Source: Paracoccus mutanolyticus | GTDB taxonomy: Bacteria > Pseudomonadota > Alphaproteobacteria > Rhodobacterales > Rhodobacteraceae | Reading direction: 5' to 3' | DNA: 64,000 bases | NCBI RefSeq assembly: GCF_003285265.1 | Contig: NZ_CP030239.1 | Location: forward strand, 2,190,501 to 2,254,500 | Shown here: positions 6,426 to 16,378 of the stretch, piece by piece | How positions within the stretch are numbered: position 1 is the stretch's first letter | Layout: every line of letters starts with the position of its first letter | Program-made: the position numbers and the translations under genes | Notes under the pieces: generated by a model | Seen by the model: only the letters and a program-made list of their open reading frames with translations | Told to the model about the DNA's origin: nothing | The model's database searches: none

Positions 6426-8227
6426 TCCGCACCCCGCTGCGCCCGCTGGCCCGCATTCTTCGCGCGCGTGAGAAGGGCGAGAATCCCGATGCCATCGAGG
6501 CCGAGAACCGCGCCCAGCGGCATGCCCAGATCCAGGAACGCGCGCGCGGCCATGCCCAGCGTCGGCTGCTGTTCATGTCCTGCGCCTTTGCGGCGGCCTT
6601 CGCGGTGGTGGGCGTGCGCATGGGCGCCATGGCCGCCAGCCAGCCGGTCGAGCCGCGCGCCCAGATCAGCCGCGCCCAGATCATCTCGCAGCGCGCCGAC
6701 ATCACCGACCGCGAAGGACGGGTGCTGGCGACGAACCTGCTGACCCATTCGCTTTATGCCCATCCCCGCCAGATGGTGGACCCCAAGGGCGCGGCCCAGA
6801 AGCTGGCGGCGATCTTTCCCGACCTGGACGTCGAGCGGCTGACGGCCGATTTCACCGGCAAGCGCAGCTTCCTGTGGATCAAGAAAAAGATCAGCCCCGA
6901 ACAGATGCAGGCCGTCCATGACATCGGAGAGCCCGGCCTGCTGTTCGGCCCGCGCGAGATGCGGCTTTACCCCAACGGCCAGATCGCCAGCCACATCCTG
7001 GGCGGCGCCACCTTTGGCCGCGAGGATGTCGCCAGCGCCGAGGTGGTGGGTGTCGCGGGCGTCGAGAAGGCCTTCGACCGCTGGCTGCGCGATCCCGCGA
7101 ACGACGGCGCGCCCCTGACCCTGTCGCTGGACCTGAGCGTTCAGGCCGCGATGGAGGAGGTGCTGTCGAACGGCATGAAGGTGATGAACGCCAAGGGCGC
7201 CACCGGCATACTGATGGAGGTCAAGACCGGCGAGATCCTGGCCATGGCCAGCCTGCCCGATTTCGACCCGAACGACCGGCCGCGGCCGCTGCTCAAGGGC
7301 GATCCCTCGGACAGCCCGCTGTTCAACCGCGCGGTGCAGGGGCAGTACGAGCTGGGCTCGACCTTCAAGATCTTCCCGGTGGCGCAGGCCATCGACCTGA
7401 AGCTGGTCAGCCCCAACACGCTGATCAACGCCAAGGCGCCGATGAAGATCGGCAAGTATCTGATCAACGAATTCCGCAACCACAACTATGGCACGCTGAC
7501 CGTCACCGATGTCATCGTGAAATCCTCGAACGTGGGCACGGTGCGGGTTGCGCAGCTGCTGGGGCCCGAACGCCAGCGCGACTTTCTTGAAAAGCTCGGC
7601 TTCTTCGAGCCGACCCTGATCGAGATGAGCGAGGCGCCGACCGGCAAGCCTCTGGTGCCGAAACGCTGGCCGGCCGTGACCTCGGCCACCGTGGCCTTCG
7701 GCCATGGCCTTGCCGCAAGCCCGCTGCACCTGGCCGCCGCCTATGCCACCGTCGCCAACGGCGGCAAGCGGGTGACGCCCACCCTGATCCACGACCGCGT
7801 CCGGCGCGAGGGCGAACAGGTGCTGTCGCCCCAGGCCGCGCGTACCGCCGTGCAACTGCTGCGCCAGGTCGTCGTGCGCGGCAGCGGCCGCAGCGCCAAT
7901 GTCGAGGGCTACGAGGTCGCGGGCAAGACGGGCACCGCCGACAAGCCGCGCCCCTCGGGCGGGTATTACGGCAACAAGGTGGTGTCGACCTTCGCCTCGG
8001 TCTTCCCGGCCAGCGACCCGAAATATGTGCTGGTCCTGTCGCTGGACGAGCCGACCTCGGTCGCGGGCGGGGGGGAAAGCCGCACCGCCGGCATGACCGC
8101 CGCGCCCGTCGCGGGCGAAACCATCCGCCGCGTCGCGCCGCTGCTGGGCCTGCGCCCGATCACCGACAAGCCCTTGCCGATGGTTGAACGGCCCGCCGGC
8201 GATGCGCTAAAGCTCGTCTCGAACTGA
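6422..8227 (+). CDS. ftsI: Peptidoglycan D,D-transpeptidase FtsI (PBP3)
   Basis: Septal class B penicillin-binding protein of 601 residues, inner membrane with a periplasmic catalytic domain. One membrane anchor lies near residues 43-62, then the dimerisation domain (RADITDREGRVLATNL). The transpeptidase domain has the three active-site motifs: the SxxK serine in GSTFKIF, SSN in VKSSNVGT, and KTGT in AGKTGTADK. Full length. ATGA overlap with ftsL; murE follows 14 bases later. Confidence 0.95.
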   Translation: MIRTPLRPLARILRAREKGENPDAIEAENRAQRHAQIQERARGHAQRRLLFMSCAFAAAFAVVGVRMGAMAASQPVEPRAQISRAQIISQRADITDREGRVLATNLLTHSLYAHPRQMVDPKGAAQKLAAIFPDLDVERLTADFTGKRSFLWIKKKISPEQMQAVHDIGEPGLLFGPREMRLYPNGQIASHILGGATFGREDVASAEVVGVAGVEKAFDRWLRDPANDGAPLTLSLDLSVQAAMEEVLSNGMKVMNAKGATGILMEVKTGEILAMASLPDFDPNDRPRPLLKGDPSDSPLFNRAVQGQYELGSTFKIFPVAQAIDLKLVSPNTLINAKAPMKIGKYLINEFRNHNYGTLTVTDVIVKSSNVGTVRVAQLLGPERQRDFLEKLGFFEPTLIEMSEAPTGKPLVPKRWPAVTSATVAFGHGLAASPLHLAAAYATVANGGKRVTPTLIHDRVRREGEQVLSPQAARTAVQLLRQVVVRGSGRSANVEGYEVAGKTGTADKPRPSGGYYGNKVVSTFASVFPASDPKYVLVLSLDEPTSVAGGGESRTAGMTAAPVAGETIRRVAPLLGLRPITDKPLPMVERPAGDALKLVSN

Positions 8228-8241
8228 AAAACGGGGTTCGC

Positions 8242-9725
8242 GTGACTGACAGGGCGATGCGGCTGTCCCTTCTGGGGCTAAGGGGGGACAAGGGGCGCGA
8301 CCCCGAGGTGACGGGAGTAGCCACCGACTCGCGGCAAGTCCGGCCGGGCCATCTGTTCGCGGCGCTGCCCGGATCGGTCGCGCATGGCGGCGAATTCATC
8401 CAGTATGCCCTGCGTCAGGGCGCGGCGGCGGTGCTGACCGACCGCCAGGGGGCCGAGATCGCGGCCGGCGTCCTGGCCGGCTCCGACGCGGCGCTGGTGG
8501 TGGCCGAGGCCCGCGCGCGGCGCTTTCCGGCGCCGCGGCCCTCTGGTTTGCCGGCCAGCCCGAGGTGATGGTCGGCGTCACGGGCACGTCGGGCAAGACT
8601 TCGGTCGCCAGCTTCACCCGCCAGATCTGGCAGGCGCTGGGGCACAAGGCAATCAGCCTGGGCACCATGGGCGTTCAGGGCGACTATCAGGCGAAGCTGG
8701 CCCATACCACGCCCGACCCCCTGACCCTGCACCGCATCCTGGCCGAGGCGGCAAGCGCCGGCGTCACCCATGCGGCAATGGAGGCAAGTTCGCACGGGCT
8801 GGACCAGCGCCGGCTGGACGGGGTGCGGCTGAAGGCCGGGGCGTTCACGAACTTCAGCCAGGACCACCTGGACTATCACAAGGATTTCGACGCCTATTTC
8901 GCGGCCAAGGCGCTGTTGTTCAACCATGTCCTGGACGAAGGCGCGGCCGCCGTCATCAACATCGACGACCCGCGCGGCCGCGAGATGGCGCGCATCGCCC
9001 GCGACCGCGGCCTGGTGCTGACCACCATCGGCAAGGCCGAGGGCGCCGACCTGCGCATCCTGGGCCAGCGCTACGACGCGACGGGCCAGGATCTGCGGTT
9101 TTCCTGGCAGGGCCAGGCGCATCTGGTCCGGCTGGCGCTGATCGGCGGCTTCCAGGTGGAAAACGTGCTGGCGGCGGCCGGCCTGGCCATCGCGGCTGGC
9201 GATCCCGCCGAACGCGTGATCGAGGCGCTGCCCGGCCTGACCACCGTGCGCGGCCGCATGGAGCTGGCCGCCATGCGCGAAAACGGCGCGGCGGTGTTCG
9301 TCGACTACAGCCACAAGCCCGGCGCGCTGGCCTCGGCCCTGCAATCGCTGCGCCCGCATGTGATGGGCCGCATCATCGTGGTCTTTGGCGCAGGCGGCGA
9401 CCGCGACCGGCTGAAGCGCCCCCTGATGGGCGAGGCGGCGCGGCAATTCGCCGATGTCGTCTACGTCACCGACGACAACCCCCGGACCGAGGACCCGGCC
9501 GCGATCCGCGCCGAGATCATGGCCGGCGCCGGTCCCGAAGCCCATGAGGTGCCCGACCGGGCCGAGGCGATCCTGCGCGGCGTGGATGCCCTGCAGCCAG
9601 GCGACGCGCTGCTGATCGCCGGCAAGGGCCACGAGACCGGCCAGATCATCGGCAGCGATGTCTATCCCTTTGACGACGCGGAGCAAGCCTCGGTCGCCGT
9701 CGCCGCGCTGGATGGCAAGATATGA
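8242..9725 (+). pseudogene. murE: MurE (UDP-MurNAc-tripeptide synthetase), frameshifted
   Basis: Cytosolic ligase adding meso-diaminopimelate to UDP-MurNAc-L-Ala-D-Glu. The N-terminal part (8242-8568) and the catalytic part (8565-9725) are in different frames. The latter has the P-loop GTSGKTSVAS and the DAP-specific DNPR motif in TDDNPRTEDP. Adding one C to the run at about 8510 (GAGGCCCGCGCG) joins the frames and gives the expected ALSGAAALWFAGQPEVMVGVT. The enzyme is normally essential, so a sequencing deletion is far more likely than a real mutation. Start is GTG at 8242, with an in-frame ATG at 8257. Confidence 0.9.
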
Positions 9726-11095
9726 CGCTTTGGACCTCGACTGACGCCGCCGCGGCCACGGCCGGGCGGGCGACCCGCGATTTCGCCGTCTCTGGCGTTT
9801 CCATCGACACCCGCACGCTGCAGCCGGGCGACCTGTTCGTCGCCCTGCAGGCGGCCCGCGACGGGCATGACTTCGTGGCCCAAGCGCTGGACAAGGGCGC
9901 TGGCGCCGCCCTGGTCAGCCGCATCCCCGAGGGTGTCGCCCCCGACGCGCCCCTGCTGGTCGTCCCCGACGTTCTGGCTGCGCTGGAGGCGCTGGGTCGC
10001 GCCGGCCGCGCCCGCATGCGGGGCCGCGTCATCGCCATCACCGGCTCGGTCGGCAAGACCTCGACCAAGGAAATGGCCCGCATCGCGCTGGCTGGGCAGG
10101 GCGTGATCCACGCCGCCGAGGCCAGCTACAACAATCATTGGGGCGTGCCGCTGACCTTGGCGCGGATGCCAGCCGACACCGATTTCGCCATCGTCGAGAC
10201 GGTATGAACCCGTCCTGCGAAAGCTAGCCCAGGCACGCCTGGAAAGCTAAGCAGGCCAGCCATGATCACCAGGAGGCCGCCGCCCATCTGAAGAGCTCGG
10301 CCACGCAGGAATTGTGGCTGCAGCGGGTGGAGGACTATTTCGCTGACCGCCCACTCGCCAAGCTTCCGAAGGCCTGCGCGTCAGCAACTGTTGCGCGACT
10401 GCGCCGATGCGGCGGGGGCCATCGTCATCGGCTTCGGCCAGCACGGCATGGCACGGCCCGTCACCGCCGAGACGACCGACGGCGCCACCCGCGTCCGCGC
10501 CCGTGTGCTGGGCGAGACGGTGGATTTCACCCTGGCGACCGCCGGCACGCATTTCGTGATGAACGCGGTCGGGATTCTTGCCGCGCTGTCGGCCGCCGGG
10601 GCAGACGTGGCCCAGGCGGCGCGCGGCTTGTCCGACTGGCGCCCGCCCCTGGGGCGCGGCGCGGTCGAGGATCTGGGCGGCATCCGGCTGATCGACGACG
10701 CGTATAATTCGAACCCCACCTCGCTTGCGGCCGGTCTTGCGACGCTCGCGCGGCTGACCGGCGGGCGCCGCGTCGCCATCCTGGGCGACATGCTGGAACT
10801 CGGCCCGGACGAGGCCGCGATGCACGCCGGCATGGCCCAGGACCCGGCGATGGCCCAGGTCGATCTGGTCCACACCGCCGGTCCCCGGATGCGCGCCCTG
10901 CACCAGGCGCTGCCGGCCAGCCGGCGCGGCATCCACGCCGACAGCGCCGCCGCGCTTGCGGACCGGGTCGGCGACCTGGTCGCCCCGGGCGATATCGTGC
11001 TTGTGAAAGGCTCCAAGGGATCGCGCGTCTCGACCGTGGTTGACGCGCTGCGGCGGACGGGCCAAAGCACGGCGCCTGGCGAAAGGAATGCCTAA
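9722..11095 (+). pseudogene. murF: MurF (UDP-MurNAc-pentapeptide synthetase), interrupted
   Basis: Ligase adding D-Ala-D-Ala to the UDP-MurNAc-tripeptide. The N-terminal part with P-loop TGSVGKTSTKEM (9722-10201) is normal up to the ET of the ETGMNHPGEI motif. The C-terminal half resumes cleanly at about 10382 (QQLLRDCADAAGAIVIGFG) and runs to 11095. Between 10203 and 10381 the sequence no longer encodes MurF and has stops in the MurF frame. One frame of the patch reads as open protein (EAAAHLKSSATQELWLQR) that I cannot identify. The patch is close in length to what it replaces. ATGA overlap with murE; the stop overlaps mraY. Confidence 0.85.
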
Positions 11096-12177
11096 TGCTC
11101 TACTGGCTCACGTCGCTCTCTGACGGCGGCGATTTCTTCAACCTGTTCCGCTACATCACCTTCCGCGCCGGGGGAGCCTTCTTCACCGCGCTGATCTTTG
11201 GCTTCTTCTTCGGCCGGCCGTTGATCGACCTGTTGCGCCGCAAGCAGAAAAAGGGCCAGCCGATCCGCGACGACGGGCCGCAGAACCATTTCTCCAAGGC
11301 CGGCACGCCGACCATGGGCGGGCTGCTGATCCTGGCCGCGCTGACCATCGGCACGACTCTCTGGGCGCGGCTCGACAACGGCTATGTCTGGATCGTGCTT
11401 CTCGTCACGCTGGGCTTTGCCGCCATCGGCTTTGCCGACGACTACGCCAAGGTCACCAAGCAGCACCACGCCGGCCTCTCGGGCCGGGTGCGGCTGCTGA
11501 TCGGGCTCTGCATCGCGGCGCTTGCCGGGGCGGCGGCCGCCTGGCTGCACCCCGACGCGCTGTCGGGCCAGCTGGCGCTGCCCTTCTTCAAGGACGCGCT
11601 GATCAACCTGTCGATCCTCTATGTCCCCTTTGCGGTCCTGGTGATCCTCGGCGCGGCCAATGCGGTCAACCTGACGGACGGGCTGGACGGGCTGGCCATC
11701 ATGCCGGTCATGATCGCCGCCGCCACCTTTGCCGTCATCGCCTATATGGTCGGCAACGCCAATTTCGCGAATTACCTCGGTGTCCACTTCGTCCCCGGCA
11801 CCGGCGAGCTTGCGGTCTTCGTCGCGGCGCTGATCGGCGGCGGCCTGGGCTTTCTGTGGTACAACGCCCCCCCGGCGGCGGTCTTCATGGGCGACACCGG
11901 CAGCCTGGCGCTTGGCGGCGCGCTGGGCGCCATCGCCGTCGTCACCAAGCATGAAATCGTGCTGGCCATCGTCGGCGGCCTCTTCGTGGTCGAGGCGCTT
12001 TCGGTCATCATCCAGGTCCTCTACTTCAAGCGCACCGGCAAGCGCGTCTTCCTGATGGCACCCATCCACCACCATTTCGAGAAGAAGGGCTGGGGCGAGG
12101 CGCAGATCGTCATCCGCTTCTGGATTATCGCGCTGATCCTGGCGCTGATCGGGCTCGCGACGCTCAAGCTGCGCTGA
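11095..12177 (+). CDS. mraY: Phospho-N-acetylmuramoyl-pentapeptide transferase MraY
   Basis: Integral membrane enzyme making lipid I from UDP-MurNAc-pentapeptide and undecaprenyl phosphate. The 360 residues have about ten hydrophobic helices and all hallmark motifs: PTMGGLLI, the Asp pair in [21 protein letters not shown], and [12 protein letters not shown] near the C-terminus. Full length. Its ATG overlaps the murF stop (TAATG). Confidence 0.96.
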   Translation: MLYWLTSLSDGGDFFNLFRYITFRAGGAFFTALIFGFFFGRPLIDLLRRKQKKGQPIRDDGPQNHFSKAGTPTMGGLLILAALTIGTTLWARLDNGYVWIVLLVTLGFAAIGFADDYAKVTKQHHAGLSGRVRLLIGLCIAALAGAAAAWLHPDALSGQLALPFFKDALINLSILYVPFAVLVILGAANAVNLTDGLDGLAIMPVMIAAATFAVIAYMVGNANFANYLGVHFVPGTGELAVFVAALIGGGLGFLWYNAPPAAVFMGDTGSLALGGALGAIAVVTKHEIVLAIVGGLFVVEALSVIIQVLYFKRTGKRVFLMAPIHHHFEKKGWGEAQIVIRFWIIALILALIGLATLKLR

Positions 12178-12180
12178 TCC

Positions 12181-12235
12181 TTCACCGTTTGACAAATACC
12201 CTCGGGGGGTCCGGGGGGCGAAGCGCCCCCGGCCT
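12181..12235. repeat. Intergenic repeat with GC hairpin between mraY and murD
   Basis: Begins TTCACCGTTTGACAAATACCC, very similar to both arms of the inverted repeat at 62919-63024. It continues into a strong hairpin CCGGGGGGCGAAGCGCCCCCGG (12211-12232) without a T-run. It looks like a dispersed palindromic element of the genome and may also modulate murD expression. Confidence 0.6.
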
Positions 12236-12255
12236 TCCAAACCCAAGGAAGCACC

Positions 12256-13656
12256 ATGATCCCGGTTCAAGGCGTCCAGAACCAGACCATCGCCGTCCTC
12301 GGCCTCGGCCGCTCGGGCCGGGCCACAGTGGCGGCGCTCGTCGCCGGGGGCGCTCGGGTCGTGGTCTGGGACGATGGCGCGGACACCCGCGCGCAGGCGG
12401 AACAGGACGGCATGACCGTCCTCGACCTGACCCGCGAGGCGCACTGGGACGGCATCGACGCGCTGATCACCAGCCCCGGCATCCCGCACCTTTACCCCAG
12501 ACCGCATCCCGTCATCGCCTGCGCCTATGACATCGGCGTGCCGGTCGACAACGACATCGGGCTGTTCTTTCGCAGCTTCGCCACCCAGGGCTGGGACGCC
12601 TTCGACACCCCGCCGCGCGTCATCGCCGTCACCGGCTCGAACGGCAAGTCGACCACCACCGCGCTGATCCACCACATCCTGCAGGAAGCCGGCCGGCCCA
12701 CACAGATGGGCGGCAACATCGGCACCGGCGTCCTGTCGCTTGATCCGCCCCATGACGGCGAGGTGATCGTCTTGGAACTGTCCAGCTACCAGACCGACCT
12801 GGCGCGCGCCCTGACGCCCGACGTGGCGGTCTTCACGAACCTCTCGCCCGACCATCTTGACCGCCACGGCGGGCCGGGGGGCTATTTTGCCGCCAAGCGC
12901 CGGCTGTTCGCCGAGGGCGGCCCCGACCGCGCCGTGATCGGCGTCGACGAGGTCGAGGGCCGCTCCCTCGCCGGCCAGCTTGGCATGGGCCCCTCGGACG
13001 ACCGGGTGATCCGCATCTCCTCGGGGCAAAAGCTGGAACGTTTCGGCTGGGCGGTCTTTGCCCGCAAGGGCTTCCTCGCCGAATGGCGCAAGAGCCGCCA
13101 GGTCGCCGCGATCGACCTGCGCGAGATCGCCGGCCTGCCGGGCGAACACAACCACCAGAACGCCTGCGCCGCCTATGCCGCGACCCGCGCCATCGGCATC
13201 GCCCCGCGCGAGATCGAGCGCGCCTTCCACAGCTTCCAGGGCCTGCCGCACCGCAGCCAGCGCGTGGCCGAGATCAACGGCGTTGCCTGGGTCAACGACA
13301 GCAAGGCCACCAATGTGGACGCAGCCGCCAAGGCGCTGACGGCGTTCAGAAACATCCGCTGGATCGCCGGCGGCATGGGCAAGGATGGCGGGATCGAGGC
13401 GCTGACCCCCTTCCTCGGCGCGGTGGTCAAGGCCTATCTGATCGGCCATTCCGGCCGCGACTTCGCCCTGCAACTGGGCCAGACCCCGCACGAGGTGCTG
13501 GAAACGATGGACCAGGCCGTCGCCCGCGCGGCGGCCGAGGCCCAGCCCGGCGAAACCGTCCTGCTGGCGCCCGCCGCTGCCAGCTTCGATCAATACCCGA
13601 ACTTCGAAAAGCGCGGCGAGCATTTCACCGCGCTGGTCCGCGCGCTGCAGGGCTGA
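12256..13656 (+). CDS. murD: UDP-N-acetylmuramoylalanine--D-glutamate ligase MurD
   Basis: Cytosolic ligase adding D-Glu to UDP-MurNAc-L-Ala. The 466 residues show the N-terminal UDP-binding fold ([12 protein letters not shown]), P-loop [13 protein letters not shown], and the central ligase motifs [21 protein letters not shown] and [12 protein letters not shown]. Full length and intact. It is the last dcw gene here: the usual next gene ftsW is absent and a convergent glycogen operon follows. Confidence 0.96.
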   Translation: MIPVQGVQNQTIAVLGLGRSGRATVAALVAGGARVVVWDDGADTRAQAEQDGMTVLDLTREAHWDGIDALITSPGIPHLYPRPHPVIACAYDIGVPVDNDIGLFFRSFATQGWDAFDTPPRVIAVTGSNGKSTTTALIHHILQEAGRPTQMGGNIGTGVLSLDPPHDGEVIVLELSSYQTDLARALTPDVAVFTNLSPDHLDRHGGPGGYFAAKRRLFAEGGPDRAVIGVDEVEGRSLAGQLGMGPSDDRVIRISSGQKLERFGWAVFARKGFLAEWRKSRQVAAIDLREIAGLPGEHNHQNACAAYAATRAIGIAPREIERAFHSFQGLPHRSQRVAEINGVAWVNDSKATNVDAAAKALTAFRNIRWIAGGMGKDGGIEALTPFLGAVVKAYLIGHSGRDFALQLGQTPHEVLETMDQAVARAAAEAQPGETVLLAPAAASFDQYPNFEKRGEHFTALVRALQG

Positions 13657-13789
13657 CGACCGCCGGCACGAGCGCCTGCGCCCCTGGCGTCCGTCAGGCC
13701 GGATGCGCGCGCCGGTCCTTAGCGACTCCATGCCTCCTCGGACTGAGCCATGCGAACGCCCGCGCCGCGGTCCGAAAGGCGCACCGCCG

Positions 13790-16187
13790 CTAGCGGATCA
13801 GCGATTCGACCGCCAGATTCCCGATATAGCCCAGGATCGTGCGGTCGGATGAGAAATAGCCCGACCGCGCGATGTTCAGCGTGGCCATCCGGTCCCAGTC
13901 CTCGCGGTCGCGATAGGCGGCGTCCACCCGGCGCTGGCAGGCGAAGTATCGCGAAATCCGAAGCCACCAGGAACGGGTCGTCGTTCCAGGTCCGGTCCAG
14001 CAGGGTGAAGTAATGCTCGGGCCGCCCGAACCTTCCCTCGGCGATCAGCTGCAGGGCGATCTTCATGTCCTCGCTTTTCTCGATCGCGGCGCGGCCGTGG
14101 CCGGGGCGGGCCTTTTCGGCAGCAGCCTCCTCGGCGGTCAGGCCGAACAGGAAGAAGTTCTCGGGCCCGACCAGGTCGCGGATTTCCACATTGGCCCCGT
14201 CGAGCGTGCCGATGGTCAGCGCCCCGTTCATCGTGAACTTCATGTTGCCGGTGCCCGAGGCCTCTTTCCCCGCGGTCGAGATCTGTTCGGACAGGTCCGC
14301 CGCCGGGATCAGCTTTTCCGCCATCGAGACGTTGTAGTTCGGCGGATAGGCGATCTGCAGGTATTTCGCCGTCACTGGGTCCTGGTTGATCGTGGCCGCC
14401 ACGTCGTTGATCAGGTGGATGACCGATTTCGCCATCCAGTAGCCCGGTGCCGCCTTGCCGCCGAAGATCTTCAGCCGGGGCATCCAGTCGCCGTTCGGTT
14501 CCTCATGGATGCGGTGCCACAGCGCGATGGCCTCCAGGATGTTCAGAAGCTGGCGCTTGTATTCGTGCATCCGCTTGACCTGCACGTCGAAGATCGCATC
14601 CGGGTCGGCCTTGATGCCCAGGCGCGCCAGCAGCCCGTTCGACAGCGCCACCTTGTTCTGGCGCTTGGCGGCGCGCAGCTTGTCGCGAAAGCCCGCGTCC
14701 GTGGCATAGGGCGCCAGCATCGCCAGCTGGTCCAGATCGCCCGTCCAGCCGGTGCCGATGGTCTGGTCCAGCAGCCCCGCCAGCGGCGGGTTCGCCAGCC
14801 GCAGCCAGCGGCGGGGGGTGACGCCGTTGGTCTCGTTCACGATCCGCTCGGGGTGCAGGCGGTGCAGGTCGGCAAAGACGGTCGAGCGCACCAGGTCCGT
14901 GTGCAGCGCCGAGACGCCGTTCACCTTGCCCGCCATGATGAAGGCCAGTTCGCCCATCAGCACCTGGTCGTTCTGGACGATGCCGACATGCGAGGGGCGC
15001 GCCGTGTTGGCGCGATGCTCGGCGTCGATCATCTCGATGATCTGCAGGTGGCGCGGCAGCACATGGCCCATCAGCCAGGTCGACCAGCGCTCCAGCGCCT
15101 CGGGCAGCAGGGTGTGGTTGGTATAGTTCAGCGTCCGCCGCGCCAGGGCCAGCGCCTCGGGAAAGCCGAAGCCGTGTTCGTCCATCAAAAGCCGGATCAG
15201 TTCCGGCCCGGCGATGGCGGGGTGGGTGTCGTTCAACTGGATCGCCACCTTGTCGGGCAGGCTGGCCAGATCCTCTCCGTGTTCGGCGACAAAGCGGCGC
15301 AGGATGTCTTGAAGCGCGGCCGAGGTCAGGAAATATTCCTGCTTCAGCCGCAGCTCCTTGCCGCTTTCGGTGGTGTCGTCGGGGTAAAGGACGCGCGACA
15401 GGGTGCGGGCCAGCGCCTCGGGCTTGGCGGCCTCGGTGTGGTCGCCCGCGTTGAAGCGGTGCAGGTCGAACAGATGCGTGGGCTGCGCCCCCCACAGCCG
15501 CAGCGTGTTCGCCCATTCGCCCTTCCAGCCGATCACCGGCGTGTCATAGGCCCGCGCGATCACGCTTTCGCCCGGGCGCCACAGGCTTTGGCCGTCGACC
15601 GTTTCGACATGGCCCTTGAAGCCGATGGTATAGCTGTAGTCGATGCGCACGAATTCCCAGGGGTGGGGCTGGTTCAGCCAGTCCTCGGGCGCCTCGACCT
15701 GCTGGCCGCCCTCGAAGCGCTGCGAAAACAGCCCGTGCTCATAGCGGATGCCGTAGCCATAGGCCGGCACTCCGAGGCTTGAGAGCGATTCCATGAAACA
15801 GGCCGCCAGCCGCCCAAGCCCCCCGTTCCCCAGGGCGGCATCGGGCTCGTCCTCGAGGATCGCCTGCTTGTCGAGCCCGAGGGACGCCAACGCCTCGTCC
15901 ATCTGGCGGTCGAGGCCCAGATTGATGATCGCGTCGCCCAGGATGCGGCCGATCAGGAACTCCATCGACAGGTAATAGACCCGCTTGGCCTTTTGATCGC
16001 GCGAGGCGCGGTGCCCCGCCACCCAAGGCGTCACGATCAGGTCGCGGATCGTATAGCTGACCGCCAGGCGCCAGTCGAAGATGGTGGCGAATTCCGGGCC
16101 GCGGCCCTGGGTGTGGGTCAGGTGGTGCAGGATCTGGTCGGTCAGCATCTGCGCCGAAGGCAGCGGGGTCGGGTCTGAGGTCATCAT
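13790..16187 (-). pseudogene. glgP: Glycogen phosphorylase GlgP, frameshift near the C-terminus
   Basis: PLP-dependent enzyme releasing glucose-1-phosphate from glycogen. The main frame from ATG 16187 (MMTSDPTPLPSAQ) carries the family's core, including GNGGLGRLAACF and the PLP-lysine segment ASGTGNMKFTMNG. At about 13950 the frame breaks; the following bases encode the normal GlgP end ([14 protein letters not shown]... to NLAVESLIR, stop 13790-13792) in another frame. A single small indel explains it. Last gene of the glg operon, 191 bases after glgX. Confidence 0.9.
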
Positions 16188-16378
16188 GGCTGGAACTCTG
16201 AGGATGGGGGCGGGGCGGAGGGGCGCGGTTTCGTCATTCCCGGTGGTGCCGGGATTTGGCAGGCTTGGAAAGGCGGGGCATGGCTGGCGGCCCCGGGCGG
16301 CGGGGCGGAGCCCGGCGCCTGCCCGGATTTTCGCTCTCCTGCCCAGCGATCGGGCGGGGCGGGCGACGGATGGGGGGA

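Noticed and set aside
6113..7855. 580-residue minus-strand open frame
   Set aside because: Antisense of ftsI.
11092..13731. 879-residue minus-strand open frame
   Set aside because: Antisense of mraY and murD; long antisense frames are common at this GC content.
14013..15782. 589-residue plus-strand open frame
   Set aside because: Antisense of glgP.
16238..16254. Hairpin TCCCGG/CCGGGA between glgX and glgP as a terminator
   Set aside because: Short stem and no T-run in either direction.
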